Of a stretch of 64,000 nucleotides of DNA, positions 10,630 through 19,780 are shown piece after piece. Each line of letters begins with the position of its first letter. Position 1 is the stretch's first letter. Source of the stretch: Neisseria dumasiana. GTDB taxonomy: Bacteria > Pseudomonadota > Gammaproteobacteria > Burkholderiales > Neisseriaceae. Location: NCBI RefSeq assembly GCF_022870885.1, contig NZ_CP091509.1, positions 1,550,001-1,614,000 of the forward strand, given 5' to 3'. Made by a program: the position numbers and the translations under genes. Under the pieces are notes generated by a model, which was not told where the DNA came from, searched no databases, and saw nothing but the letters and a program-made list of their open reading frames with translations.

Positions 10630-10757
10630 TCAGCTTCCGGCGCGCAAACCGCCGGAAAACATTCTGCAACCGACAAAAGAAAAACGGCATACATTTGCGT
10701 ATGCCGTTTGCTTTAAGGTGCTCAAAAAGACTGCTGTATTTGGCAGTGGTTTGTGTT

Positions 10758-11231
10758 TTAGTCCTCTTGCGCCCCGGTTTGCAGATAGTTTGCCAAGCCC
10801 ATGCCGGCAATCAGTTCCTGCTGTGTTTCCAGCCAGTCGATATGCTCTTCGTTGATGTCTTTCAACTTTTCCAACAACTGACGCGAAACATAATCCTGCT
10901 TCTCTTCGCACAAAGCAATGGCCTGAATCAAAGCGGTATGTTTTTCCTGCTCTTTGGTTAAATCGCATTGAATGATTTCTTCAGTATTTTCACCAATCAG
11001 CAGCTTGCCCAAATCTTGCAGGTTAGGCAGGCCTTCGAGCAGCAGCACGCGTTCGATAATATCGTCGGCAGCCTTCATTTCTACGATAGATTGCTTATAG
11101 AAATGCTCGCCCAGCTCTTCCAAACCCCAATTTTTCAAAATACGGGCATGAAGAAAATATTGGTTGATGGTTACCAGCAGCAAGCCCAAATTTTTGTTCA
11201 GCTCGCGGATAACCGCACGATCGCCTTGCAT
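10758..11231 (-). CDS. bfrB: Bacterioferritin subunit BfrB (haem-binding type)
   Basis: An iron-storage four-helix ferritin, 157 residues from the second ATG at 11231. That ATG sits 6 nt after AGGAG; the ATG at 11234 is only 3 nt from it. Aligned by eye to E. coli Bfr, the haem ligand Met52 is kept ([10 protein letters not shown]). Two ferroxidase ligands are replaced: Glu18 by Leu (NLGLLLV) and His54 by Ala. It is therefore the haem-carrying, ferroxidase-defective partner of BfrA, as in the neisserial heteropolymer. It sits 28 bp downstream of bfrA and is probably co-transcribed. Confidence 0.93.
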   Translation of the reverse strand: MQGDRAVIRELNKNLGLLLVTINQYFLHARILKNWGLEELGEHFYKQSIVEMKAADDIIERVLLLEGLPNLQDLGKLLIGENTEEIIQCDLTKEQEKHTALIQAIALCEEKQDYVSRQLLEKLKDINEEHIDWLETQQELIAGMGLANYLQTGAQED

Positions 11232-11259
11232 CATGATCTCCTTTCAGACGGCCTGTTGC

Positions 11260-11724
11260 TTACAGTTGGCTTTGCAGGTAATTTTGAATGCCTACCATAT
11301 CAATCAGGCGCAATTGTTTTTCCAACCAGTGTGCATGGTCTTCTTCAGTGTCTTTCAACTGTTCCACCAACAGTTCGCGGGTAACGTAATCCTGTTTTTC
11401 TTCACACAGTTTGATGCCTTTTTTGAGCGCGGCCTGAACTTCCAATTCTGTGTTCAAATCGGCTTTCAGCATGGCAGGAACATCGGCACCCACATTGATT
11501 TTAGACGGAACCATGTTCGGAATACCGCCCAACATTAAAATACGGCGGATAAACGCTTCGGCATGCAGGGTTTCATCTTCCATTTCATGGCCGATGCGTT
11601 CGAATAATTTGGTGTAGCCCCATTCGGCATACATGCGCGAGTGGATAAAATACTGGTCGCGCGCAGCCAATTCGCCGGCCAATAATTCGTTCATATAATC
11701 AATAACAGCTTTGTCGCCTTGCAT
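11260..11724 (-). CDS. bfrA: Bacterioferritin subunit BfrA (ferroxidase type)
   Basis: A 154-residue bacterioferritin. Compared with E. coli Bfr, the ferroxidase residues Glu18 ([12 protein letters not shown]), Glu51 and His54 (EDETLHAE) are present. The position of the haem-ligating Met52 is Thr, so this subunit oxidises Fe(II) but should not hold haem on its own. It complements BfrB, and mixed 24-mers are expected. AAGGA lies 6 nt before the ATG. First gene of the bfrAB pair. Confidence 0.94.
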   Translation of the reverse strand: MQGDKAVIDYMNELLAGELAARDQYFIHSRMYAEWGYTKLFERIGHEMEDETLHAEAFIRRILMLGGIPNMVPSKINVGADVPAMLKADLNTELEVQAALKKGIKLCEEKQDYVTRELLVEQLKDTEEDHAHWLEKQLRLIDMVGIQNYLQSQL

Positions 11725-12182
11725 GGTGTGTCCTTTCTTGATTCGTCATTTCGGCACCGCCGGATGTCGGGCGCCGTGTGTTTAAGCGAATTGTATGTAA
11801 GAACATGCCAATGCACAAATTTTCTATTTAAAATACAAATAATTATCAAAAAGCTATACTGCCCCAAAACAGGTTTTAAAAATTTATTTAATTGTTTATA
11901 TTCATCTTTTGTTGCTGATAATATTGATAAGCTGTTGCATTAAAAATATTTATTTTCTTTTTTTAACCTTAATTAACCATAAGAAAATCGCACATTCCCG
12001 ATTTTTATTCACCCTTCAAATCATTTTTGAATTTTTCTTTTGTTTTCATTTATCTAGACGATTGAAATTTTTTAACCCCCTACTCTCGTTCACCTTACAT
12101 TGATTTGAAATTCTCACAGAAAAATACAATAAGCGTGCTACAATACGCGGTTATTTTTTAGTGATAAGACGTAAACACACCC
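11725..12182. promoter_or_regulatory. AT-rich divergent promoter region of bfrA and typA
   Basis: 458 bp without a credible gene, very AT rich from about 11810 to 12090. On the typA side, TGCTACAAT (12136-12144) is an extended -10 followed by ACGCGGTT. GATAATATTGATAA (11917-11930) loosely resembles a Fur hexamer array, which would suit an iron-storage gene, but the match is weak and is inference only. Confidence 0.45.
12136..12152 (+). promoter_or_regulatory. typA promoter, extended -10
   Basis: TG-C-TACAAT followed by ACGCGGTT. The 14-mer TACAATACGCGGTT is identical to that in front of uvrA (33257-33270). No -35 match is obvious, as expected for an extended -10 promoter. Confidence 0.55.
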
Positions 12183-13994
12183 ATGAAACAAATCAGAAAT
12201 ATCGCCATCATCGCCCACGTCGACCACGGCAAAACCACCTTGGTAGACCAGCTCTTGCGCCAATCCGGCACTTTCCGCGCCAACCAGCAGATTGACGAGC
12301 GCGTGATGGACAGCAACGATCTCGAAAAAGAACGCGGCATTACCATTCTTGCCAAAAACACCGCCATCGAATACGAAGGCTACCACATCAATATCGTCGA
12401 TACCCCCGGACACGCCGACTTCGGCGGCGAGGTAGAGCGCGTCTTAGGCATGGTCGATTGCGTGGTATTGCTGGTAGATGCCCAAGAAGGCCCTATGCCG
12501 CAAACCCGCTTCGTTACCAAAAAAGCCTTGGCGTTAGGTCTGCGCCCCATTGTTGTGATCAACAAAATCGACAAACCGAGCGCGCGCCCGAGCTGGGTAA
12601 TCGACCAAACCTTCGAGCTGTTCGACAAACTCGGCGCAACCGACGAGCAATTGGATTTCCCTATTGTGTACGCATCCGGCTTGAGCGGTTTTGCCAAATT
12701 GGAAGAAGATGACGAAAGCAGCGACATGCGCCCGCTGTTTGAAACCATTCTCAAGCACACCCCTCCTCCCAGCGGCAATGCCGACGAAACCCTGCAACTG
12801 CAAATTTCCCAACTCGACTACGACAACTACACCGGCCGCTTGGGTATCGGCCGCATTTTGAACGGCCGCATCAAACCCGGCCAAGTGGTTGCCGTGATGA
12901 ACCACGAAAAACAAGTGGCACAAGGCCGCATCAACCAACTGTTGGGCTTTAAAGGCTTGGAGCGCGTACCCTTGCAAGAGGCCGAAGCCGGCGACATCGT
13001 GATTATTTCCGGCATTGAAGACATCGGCATCGGCGTTACCATCACCGACAAAGACAACCCCCAAGGTCTGCCCATGTTGAGCGTGGACGAACCTACCCTG
13101 ACGATGGACTTTATGGTGAACACCTCTCCTCTGGCCGGCACCGAAGGCAAATTCGTTACCTCGCGCCAAATCCGCGACCGCCTGCAAAAAGAATTGCTGA
13201 CCAACGTCGCCCTGCGCGTGGAAGACACCGAAGATGCCGACGTATTCCGCGTATCCGGCCGCGGCGAACTGCACTTGACCATTCTGTTGGAAAACATGCG
13301 CCGCGAAGGTTATGAACTGGCAGTAGGTAAACCGCGCGTAGTGTTCCGCGAAATCGACGGTCAAAAATGCGAGCCGTATGAAAACCTGACCGTTGACGTG
13401 CCCGACGACAACCAAGGTGCCGTGATGGAAGAACTCGGCCGCCGCCGCGGTGAACTCACAAATATGGAAAGTGACGGCAACGGCCGCACCCGTTTGGAAT
13501 ACCACATCCCCGCACGCGGCCTGATCGGTTTCCAAGGCGAGTTTATGACCTTAACCCGCGGTGTCGGCCTGATGAGCCACGTTTTCGATGATTACGCACC
13601 GGTTAAACCCGATATGCCCGGCCGCCACAACGGCGTTTTGGTTTCTCAAGAACAAGGCGAAGCGGTGGCTTACGCATTGTGGAACTTGGAAGACCGCGGC
13701 CGTATGTTCGTATCGCCCGGCGAAAAAATCTATGAAGGCATGATTATCGGCATCCACAGCCGCGACAACGACTTGGTGGTTAACCCCTTAAAAGGTAAAA
13801 AACTCACCAACGTGCGCGCCAGCGGCACCGACGAAGCCGTGCGCCTGACCACGCCGATCAAGCTGACTTTGGAAAGTGCGGTCGAGTTTATCGACGACGA
13901 CGAACTGGTAGAAATCACCCCGCAATCCATCCGCCTGCGCAAGCGTTACCTGCAAGAACACGAACGCCGCAAACACTTCAAAAAATTAGATTAA
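12183..13994 (+). CDS. typA: Ribosome-associated translational GTPase TypA/BipA
   Basis: A 603-residue translational GTPase that acts in ribosome assembly and stress adaptation. G1 is AHVDHGKTT (residues 11-19), the switch region has [11 protein letters not shown]3 is DTPGHADF, G4 is [10 protein letters not shown], and the EF-G-like domains follow. YASG and the C-terminal [11 protein letters not shown] region are typical of BipA. Codon use is strongly biased to C-ending codons, suggesting high expression, and produces a long antisense shadow frame. It is monocistronic with a DUS terminator. Confidence 0.97.
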   Translation: MKQIRNIAIIAHVDHGKTTLVDQLLRQSGTFRANQQIDERVMDSNDLEKERGITILAKNTAIEYEGYHINIVDTPGHADFGGEVERVLGMVDCVVLLVDAQEGPMPQTRFVTKKALALGLRPIVVINKIDKPSARPSWVIDQTFELFDKLGATDEQLDFPIVYASGLSGFAKLEEDDESSDMRPLFETILKHTPPPSGNADETLQLQISQLDYDNYTGRLGIGRILNGRIKPGQVVAVMNHEKQVAQGRINQLLGFKGLERVPLQEAEAGDIVIISGIEDIGIGVTITDKDNPQGLPMLSVDEPTLTMDFMVNTSPLAGTEGKFVTSRQIRDRLQKELLTNVALRVEDTEDADVFRVSGRGELHLTILLENMRREGYELAVGKPRVVFREIDGQKCEPYENLTVDVPDDNQGAVMEELGRRRGELTNMESDGNGRTRLEYHIPARGLIGFQGEFMTLTRGVGLMSHVFDDYAPVKPDMPGRHNGVLVSQEQGEAVAYALWNLEDRGRMFVSPGEKIYEGMIIGIHSRDNDLVVNPLKGKKLTNVRASGTDEAVRLTTPIKLTLESAVEFIDDDELVEITPQSIRLRKRYLQEHERRKHFKKLD

Positions 13995-14012
13995 TCTTAA
14001 GCATAAAATCTC

Positions 14013-14047
14013 AAGGCCGTCTGAACACAATGTTTTCAGACGGCCTT
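14013..14047. terminator. DUS-pair terminator after typA
   Basis: AAGGCCGTCTGAA (14013-14025) pairs with 14035-14047, followed by a T-rich stretch. Confidence 0.85.
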
Positions 14048-14525
14048 TCTTTATGTTTAATACAAGGCTGCAACGCCACAGTAAACAATAAATTGATTGA
14101 CTATGCGCCTCGAACAGCATCCACATTTGGGCGTTTCGCAAAAGCCTCTATATATTCCGCAAATCTGCCGATAATATTGTGCGTATTCTGTGGATAAGTA
14201 AACATGCCGATTGAAACATAAAGAAAATTTCAAACTGCTTAAAAATTAATCACCAACAAGGAAAAGCCCACGGTAAATGTTTATGGTGGTGTGTATGGCC
14301 TGTGGATAAAACGCCTAACTGCATTATTTCACACTAAAAAATAAATGTGCTTAAAAATTAGGCAATTTATAAAACCATTGAAGCGGTATAATGAAAAAGA
14401 TACGGCAGGAAACCACGGTTAAAGCCGGGCGGATTCGTTGTGCATCCAACTTCGGATTGATCACCGCCTGCAACCCGTAATGTTTTTCCGCCATATAACA
14501 ACAAGCAGCACACAAGGAAGCCGCC
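14048..14525. other. Gene-free AT-rich region with paired DnaA-box modules and a half repeat
   Basis: 478 bp without a gene. 14072-14104 matches one end of repeat family A (AACGCCACAGTAA then GATTGACTAT). TGTGGATAA, a consensus DnaA box, occurs at 14189 and 14301. Each is followed exactly 48 bp later by GCTTAAAAATTA (14237 and 14349), so the module is repeated at a 112-bp period. The function is unknown; two boxes are too few to call an origin. Confidence 0.5.
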
Positions 14526-15845
14526 ATGCATACACTCTCTGCCGAAACCAGGGCGCAAGCCGCGCGTGCCCGTTTGAAGAAAAGCCGCCGTTGGGCCACC
14601 GGCCTGCTGCTCGCGGCAGGCGTGCTGTTTGTGGTTTCGGCGTGGTATGTAAGCCGCTACCCCGCGCTGGGCTATGTGAAAGCATTTGCCGAAGCAGCGA
14701 TGGTAGGCGCGCTGGCCGATTGGTTTGCAGTAACCGCTTTGTTCAGACGGCCTCTCGGATTACCTATTCCGCACACGGCCATTCTGCCCCGTAACCAGCA
14801 CCGCATTGCCGACGAATTGGGCAGATTTATCGAAAACAACTTTTTGCAGAGCAAGCCCATTGCCCTGCGCGTTTATCAGGCCAAACCGAGCGAAAAGCTG
14901 TTGGCACGGTTGGCAGACCCCCAAACGCGCGATTTTTGGCTGCCGTGGCTGGCCAAGCAGATTCCGCCGCTGCTGAATATCGCCAAACCCGACCAAGTAT
15001 CGCGTTTTCTAAGCCGTTTGTTGGCAGAACAATACAGCGGCGAACGGATCGGCAAAACTTTTTCAGACGGCCTCAAAGCCTTGAAAGCACAAGGTATGCA
15101 CGAAACGCTGTTTGTCGCCGTACTCAAACAAACACGCCGCTGGCTGCAAAACCCGGAAACCCGCGTACTGCTTGAGCAAAACTTACGCGAATGGGCTGCG
15201 CGAATCGAAAGCGATGCGCCCAGCACTTGGGAAAAACTCAAAGCCTCGCTCAAAGGTACGTTAGTCGATAAAGTGGACGGTTGGGTATCGGAAAAAGCAC
15301 TCGATTGGGCCGACGGCTATCTGGCCGCCGCATTGACAGACCCCGACCACCGCATCCGCGGGGCATTCAACGAGCAATACGACCGCGTTACCGACGCTTT
15401 GAGCCGTTCGCGCTTATGGCACAAGCGTTTGGAGCAAGGCAAAATGAAGCTGGCCGATGCGCCTGCGGTTCAGGAAATCCTGATGAAAAGCTGGCAGGGG
15501 CTGCAAAAATGGGCGGCCGACGATGTGGAAAAATCCGAATCGTTGTGTTTGATACAGCTTAACAAACTACTCGACCACATGCTTTCCCAAGCCAAACGAC
15601 ACCCACAATTTCTCCGCCGCGCCGACGTGCGCATTTCACTGTTGGTACGCGATTTTGTGATGCGCTACAAAGACAAAGCGGCGCTGTTTGTGTCGGACAA
15701 AGTCAAAGCTTGGGACAGCACGCAGATGGTGGAAAAACTGGAATTGAGCGTCGGCCGCGATTTGCAGTTTATCCGCATCAACGGCACGCTGGTCGGAGGA
15801 TTGGTGGGATTGGTGATTTACAGTGTGTCTCAGTGGCTGTTTTAG
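14526..15845 (+). CDS. DUF445 family inner-membrane protein
   Basis: A 439-residue DUF445 protein (YjiN-like). One membrane helix lies near residues 26-44 and another at the extreme C-terminus (about 418-436). Between them is a long helical region that opens with the family signature AEAAMVGALADWFAVTALF. Function unknown. Two DUS copies are translated in frame (LFRRPLG and FSDGLKA). It ends in a perfect 23-bp hairpin. Confidence 0.82.
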   Translation: MHTLSAETRAQAARARLKKSRRWATGLLLAAGVLFVVSAWYVSRYPALGYVKAFAEAAMVGALADWFAVTALFRRPLGLPIPHTAILPRNQHRIADELGRFIENNFLQSKPIALRVYQAKPSEKLLARLADPQTRDFWLPWLAKQIPPLLNIAKPDQVSRFLSRLLAEQYSGERIGKTFSDGLKALKAQGMHETLFVAVLKQTRRWLQNPETRVLLEQNLREWAARIESDAPSTWEKLKASLKGTLVDKVDGWVSEKALDWADGYLAAALTDPDHRIRGAFNEQYDRVTDALSRSRLWHKRLEQGKMKLADAPAVQEILMKSWQGLQKWAADDVEKSESLCLIQLNKLLDHMLSQAKRHPQFLRRADVRISLLVRDFVMRYKDKAALFVSDKVKAWDSTQMVEKLELSVGRDLQFIRINGTLVGGLVGLVIYSVSQWLF

Positions 15846-15855
15846 AGCCGTTCTC

Positions 15856-15903
15856 GAAATGGCATCAGGCCGTCTGAATTTTCAGACGGCCTGATGCCAT
15901 TTC
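15856..15903. terminator. Perfect 23-bp hairpin terminator containing a DUS pair
   Basis: 15856-15878 pairs without mismatch with 15881-15903 across a two-base loop. The DUS pair is extended by a GAAATGGCATC arm. It lies between convergent genes. Confidence 0.85.
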
Positions 15904-15916
15904 AAGCAGATTTGAA

Positions 15917-16729
15917 TCAACCCAAAGTAACCATTTCAATCTGATCCATACTGCGCCCTAAGAACCGCTCACCGATGGTACGGAAACGCAACGGAATATC
16001 GCTCACATAAAAACGGTAATCGGGCTGGGCATTATCGGTGTTGAGCAAGCCCGCCTCCGTTAAGGCTTTTGCCGCAGCTTCCGCCGTAGTCAGCGCAGAA
16101 TCCACCAAAGTTACCCCGGGCGCTTCTTCGCGCAGCAACGGCTTGAGCAACGGATAATGCGTACACCCCAAAACCAACGTATCGATATCGTCGGCCAGCA
16201 ACGGCTTCAGATATTCGCGTGCCGTCAAACGGGTTACTTCATGGTCAAGCCAGCCCTCTTCCACCAGCGGAACCAGCAGCGGGCAGGCTTGCGATTGGAC
16301 GCGGGCTTCGGGATTGCGGCTGTGTATCGCGCGTGCGTAGGCATTGCTGTTAACGGTTGTGCTGGTGGCGATAATGCCGATATGGTTGTTGCGCGTGGTG
16401 CGCAACGCAGCTTCGGCACCTGCCGTAATCACGTCCAAAACAGGCATATTGCCCGCCATCGCCCGCACTTTATGCCCGGCTACCGCAGCAATGGTATTGC
16501 AGGCGATAACCAATGCTTTCACTTCGTTTTGCAGAAGAAAATCAACAATCTGGGCAGTAAATGCTTCAATTGTGGCGCGGGACTTTACCCCGTAGGGAAC
16601 ACGCGCGGTATCGCCGAAATAAACGATGTTTTCCATCGGCAACCGCTCCATCAGTGCCCGCACGTTGGTCAAGCCGCCCACACCGGAATCGAATACCCCG
16701 ATGGGTCGTTGTTTGGTATTGTTCATCAT
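15917..16729 (-). CDS. murI: Glutamate racemase
   Basis: Makes D-glutamate for peptidoglycan. The 270-residue protein has FDSGVGGLT (Asp14), the first catalytic cysteine in IACNTIAA (Cys77) and the second in LGCTHYPLL (Cys189), all in place. Two adjacent ATG codons could start it. It is transcribed away from tsaE-amiC; these neighbours are also cell-wall genes. Confidence 0.96.
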   Translation of the reverse strand: MMNNTKQRPIGVFDSGVGGLTNVRALMERLPMENIVYFGDTARVPYGVKSRATIEAFTAQIVDFLLQNEVKALVIACNTIAAVAGHKVRAMAGNMPVLDVITAGAEAALRTTRNNHIGIIATSTTVNSNAYARAIHSRNPEARVQSQACPLLVPLVEEGWLDHEVTRLTAREYLKPLLADDIDTLVLGCTHYPLLKPLLREEAPGVTLVDSALTTAEAAAKALTEAGLLNTDNAQPDYRFYVSDIPLRFRTIGERFLGRSMDQIEMVTLG

Positions 16730-16736
16730 ATTCTAT

Positions 16737-16768
16737 AAGGCCGTCTGAAACTTTTTTCAGACGGCCTT
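16737..16768. repeat. Inverted DUS pair in a divergent promoter region
   Basis: AAGGCCGTCTGAAA (16737-16750) and its complement (16755-16768) lie just upstream of murI, between divergent genes, where a terminator is not needed. It is therefore more likely a plain uptake-sequence pair. Confidence 0.7.
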
Positions 16769-17084
16769 TTGCTCTTGTTTAACGATAGGGCCGATTGTAC
16801 ACCTTTTCAAACCAGCAGGCATGGCTGCTCAAATCCGGCCTTCCCAACCGGCAGCCTTTCTCACCCTTTTCAATCGGACTGTTCCGAAAAGATTGCTGTT
16901 TGCGGTGTACGGTATATGTAAGATGCGTCGTCAAAAGGCTTGTTGGGCATTTTTTAGCTTCTCAAGACTGCCGACAACACGCCCTAATGCAATTTTATCG
17001 GTATATAAGGTTCCCAATCCTTTTGAATTAACGCATAATTGGGCTTTGAAAATCTTATTCATTCACATCAAGCGAGATGCTGTT
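16769..17084. other. Gap upstream of tsaE
   Basis: About 315 bp between the DUS pair and the tsaE start. The tsaE frame stays open through it, but it has no ATG with a ribosome site before 17085. I see no repeat or RNA gene here. Confidence 0.4.
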
Positions 17085-17555
17085 ATGGAATTGGCAAAAA
17101 TCACCCGCTTTCTGCCTGATGAAGAAGCCACGCTGAAACTGGGCGAAAGTTGGGCCGCAAGCATTATGCCGCCGCTGGTGGTTTATCTGCAAGGCGATTT
17201 GGGTGCAGGCAAAACCACTTTTACCCGCGGCCTGCTTCGCGGAGCCGGTTATCAAGGTGCCGTGAAAAGCCCCACCTATACCATCGTAGAATCTTACCCT
17301 CTTCCGCGCTTTACATTGCTGCACCACTTCGATCTTTACCGTTTCACCACCCCCGAAGAATGGGAAGATGCCGGGTTGGACGATTTATTTGCCGACAACT
17401 GCCTCTGCCTGATCGAATGGCCGGAACAAGGCGGTTCGTTCGTGCCGCCGGCCGACCTTACCGTAACACTCCAACATCATGAATCAGGCCGAAATTGCAC
17501 GATTGAAGCCCACACCGACAAAGGCAGGAAAAGTTTAGAAACATGGTTAAATTAA
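17085..17555 (+). CDS. tsaE: tRNA threonylcarbamoyladenosine ATPase TsaE
   Basis: TsaE is the ATPase that recycles the TsaBD complex, which installs t6A37 in tRNAs. The 156-residue product from the ATG at 17085 has Walker A GDLGAGKTT (about residues 39-47), the PTYTIVESY segment, HFDLYRF and LIEWPE, all family hallmarks. Longer upstream starts are in frame but add non-family sequence. Its end overlaps amiC by 13 bp, a common tsaE-amidase arrangement. Confidence 0.94.
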   Translation: MELAKITRFLPDEEATLKLGESWAASIMPPLVVYLQGDLGAGKTTFTRGLLRGAGYQGAVKSPTYTIVESYPLPRFTLLHHFDLYRFTTPEEWEDAGLDDLFADNCLCLIEWPEQGGSFVPPADLTVTLQHHESGRNCTIEAHTDKGRKSLETWLN

Positions 17556-18838
17556 CACGCCGTCAAATTGTCAGCCGCACCGCTGCGGGTTTACTGTTCA
17601 CGCTTACCCCCATCGGCGCATTGGCCAAAGCTACCGCGCCGCAGTTTGTCGCAGTCCGCATCTGGCCTGCCCGCGCCTACACCCGCATCACGCTGGAATC
17701 TTCCCAAGCCATCAAATACAAGCATTTCACTTTGGATAACCCCGCCCGTTTGGTCGTGGATATCGAAGGCGCAACACTCAACAACGTGTTGCAGAGCATG
17801 TCGGCCAAAGTACAGAAAAGCGACCCTTATATCCAAAACATCCGCGTGGGGCAAAACACCGCTTCTACGGTGCGCGTAGTAATTGATTTGAAGCAGGCCG
17901 CCAATCCGCAGGTATTCACACTCGCGCCGATTGCCAACTTCCGCAACCGTTTGGTAGTGGATTTATATCCTTCCGCCGCAACTGCACTGGCAGCCGAAGC
18001 CAACGACCCTCTGATGGCCTTGCTGAACGATTATTCGCAAGGCAAAATCCGCAGCGACGGCACAGGCTCGGGACACACCCCGCCCGTGCGCGAACGCCAA
18101 CCCGCCATCATCGACACCCCTCCGCCCAGCACGCCTAACCGCCGCGACCGCCGCCCCATTATCGTGCTCGACCCCGGACACGGCGGAGAAGACCCCGGCG
18201 CCATCAGCAAGGGCGGTTTGCGCGAAAAAGACGTGGTTCTTTCCATTGCCCGCGCCGCTAAAAAGCGTCTTGAAGGAATGGGTTATAAAACCTACATGAC
18301 CCGCAACGAAGATGTGTTCATTCCGCTCGGAGTGCGGGTAGCCAAAGCACGCCAACTCAAGGCCGACGTATTTGTGTCGATTCACGCCGACTCTTTTACC
18401 AGCCCTACCGCGCGCGGCACCGGCGTTTATGCCTTAAGCACGCGCGGAGCCACCAGTGCCGCCGCTAAATTTTTGGCTCAAACCCAAAACAGTGCCGACT
18501 TGATCGGCGGCGTGCAAAAAATGGGCAACCGTAGTGTTGACAACGCTATTCTGGATATGACGCAAACCGTTACCATCAAAGACAGCATGGTGCTGGGGCG
18601 TCATGTTTTGAACGAATTGGGCAAGCTCAACAAATTGCACAAAGGCCACGTTGACCAAGCCAACTTTGCCGTGTTGAGAGCGCCTGATATCCCTTCTATT
18701 TTGGTAGAAACGGCATTTTTGTCGAACCCGACCGAAGAAAAGCTGCTGGCCAGCCATTCTTTCCGCCAGAAAAGTGCCGAAGCCATTGCCGACGGCATCA
18801 AAACCTATCTGGGTAAAGCCGTGTTGGCGCGGCGGTAA
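17543..18838 (+). CDS. amiC: N-acetylmuramoyl-L-alanine amidase AmiC
   Basis: A septal peptidoglycan amidase. The 431-residue protein has a twin-arginine signal (LTRRQIV then a hydrophobic stretch, residues 4-28), so it is exported folded. An AMIN targeting domain follows (about 34-140), then a Pro-rich linker and an Amidase_3 zinc domain (about 208-428). Zinc ligands are visible at His213 (DPGHGG) and His281 (SIHAD), and the catalytic Glu in VETAFLSN near 403. It overlaps tsaE and is probably translationally coupled to it. Confidence 0.95.
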   Translation: MVKLTRRQIVSRTAAGLLFTLTPIGALAKATAPQFVAVRIWPARAYTRITLESSQAIKYKHFTLDNPARLVVDIEGATLNNVLQSMSAKVQKSDPYIQNIRVGQNTASTVRVVIDLKQAANPQVFTLAPIANFRNRLVVDLYPSAATALAAEANDPLMALLNDYSQGKIRSDGTGSGHTPPVRERQPAIIDTPPPSTPNRRDRRPIIVLDPGHGGEDPGAISKGGLREKDVVLSIARAAKKRLEGMGYKTYMTRNEDVFIPLGVRVAKARQLKADVFVSIHADSFTSPTARGTGVYALSTRGATSAAAKFLAQTQNSADLIGGVQKMGNRSVDNAILDMTQTVTIKDSMVLGRHVLNELGKLNKLHKGHVDQANFAVLRAPDIPSILVETAFLSNPTEEKLLASHSFRQKSAEAIADGIKTYLGKAVLARR

Positions 18839-18856
18839 TACAGCGTAGCTTACAAC

Positions 18857-18887
18857 GTAAGGGGCGGAGATATGTTCCGCCCCTACG
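18857..18887. repeat. REP-like GTAAGGGGCGG palindrome after amiC
   Basis: GGGGCGGA (18861-18868) and TCCGCCCC (18876-18883) form a hairpin ending in CTACGA. It belongs to the same palindrome class as those at 36151, 41415 and 41542. It could terminate amiC, but it has no T run. Confidence 0.55.
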
Positions 18888-18985
18888 ATCATCTTACCAA
18901 AACCTTCCGGCGACACAATCCGGGCAATGCTTGCAACATCTGCCTTATCCATCACCCTTCAAATCTCAATATCTGCCGCTTGCGC

Positions 18986-19780
18986 TTAATCCAGCAACAA
19001 CGCATCGTCCGATACTTTTTCTCCGCGCGTTTGCTCGAACAAATCCAACAAATCCTGCACATCCATGCCTTTGCGCTGCTCGCCCGAAACATCCAACACC
19101 ACTTTGCCCTGATGCAGCATGACCGTGCGGCTGCCGTGGTCGAGAGCTTGGCGCATGGAATGGGTTACCATCATTGCGGTGAGCTTGTTTTCTGCGATGA
19201 TTTTATCGGTGAGTTCCAACACAAACGCAGCGGTTTTGGGGTCGAGTGCGGCGGTGTGCTCGTCGAGCAGCAGGATTTTGCTCGGCTGCAAACTGGCCAT
19301 CAGCAGGCTCACGGCTTGGCGTTGGCCGCCTGAAAGCAGGCCGATGCGGTCGGTTAGGCGGTTTTCGAGGCCGAGTTTTAAAATTGCCAGCTTTTCGCGA
19401 AACAGCTCGCGGTTTTCTTTATTGAGCGCAAAGCCTAAACCGCGTTTACCGCCGCGCGAATAAGCCAGCGCCATGTTTTCTTCGATGCTCAAAGCCTCGC
19501 ATGTGCCGGCCAGCGGGTCTTGAAACACGCGGGCAACCAGATGGGCGCGTTTGTGTGCAGGCAGGCGGGTAACGTCTTGGCCGTCGATGTGGATGCTGCC
19601 GCTGTCCACCATCAAATCGCCGCTGATAGCGTTGAGAAAGGTGGACTTACCCGCGCCGTTGCTGCCGATCACGGTTACAAATTCGCCGTCTCGAATGTTT
19701 AAGCTCATGCCGCGCATAGCGGGGTTTTCAATCGGTGTGCCGGCGTTGAAAGTGATTTTTAAATTGTCGGCGCGCATCAT
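18986..19780 (-). CDS. ABC transporter ATP-binding protein (TrpZ-like)
   Basis: A 264-residue ABC ATPase with Walker A GSNGAGKS (about 38-45), signature LLSGGQRQAVSLLM and Walker B ILLLDEHTAALDP. It belongs with the permease and PF04392-type binding protein encoded upstream. Such three-gene systems include the TrpXYZ importer for tryptophan or other aromatic compounds, so this is the energy component of a small-molecule importer. Substrate unproven. Its start overlaps the permease end by 4 bp. Confidence 0.85.
   Translation of the reverse strand: MMRADNLKITFNAGTPIENPAMRGMSLNIRDGEFVTVIGSNGAGKSTFLNAISGDLMVDSGSIHIDGQDVTRLPAHKRAHLVARVFQDPLAGTCEALSIEENMALAYSRGGKRGLGFALNKENRELFREKLAILKLGLENRLTDRIGLLSGGQRQAVSLLMASLQPSKILLLDEHTAALDPKTAAFVLELTDKIIAENKLTAMMVTHSMRQALDHGSRTVMLHQGKVVLDVSGEQRKGMDVQDLLDLFEQTRGEKVSDDALLLD

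Noticed and set aside
12534..13535. 333-codon open frame antisense to typA
   Set aside because: It mirrors the strong codon bias of typA. The product is Val/Ala/Phe/Gln-rich without motifs, and typA is clearly the gene.
14189..14309. Chromosomal replication origin
   Set aside because: Only two DnaA boxes, no dnaA or dnaN nearby and no clear unwinding element; kept as an unexplained module instead.
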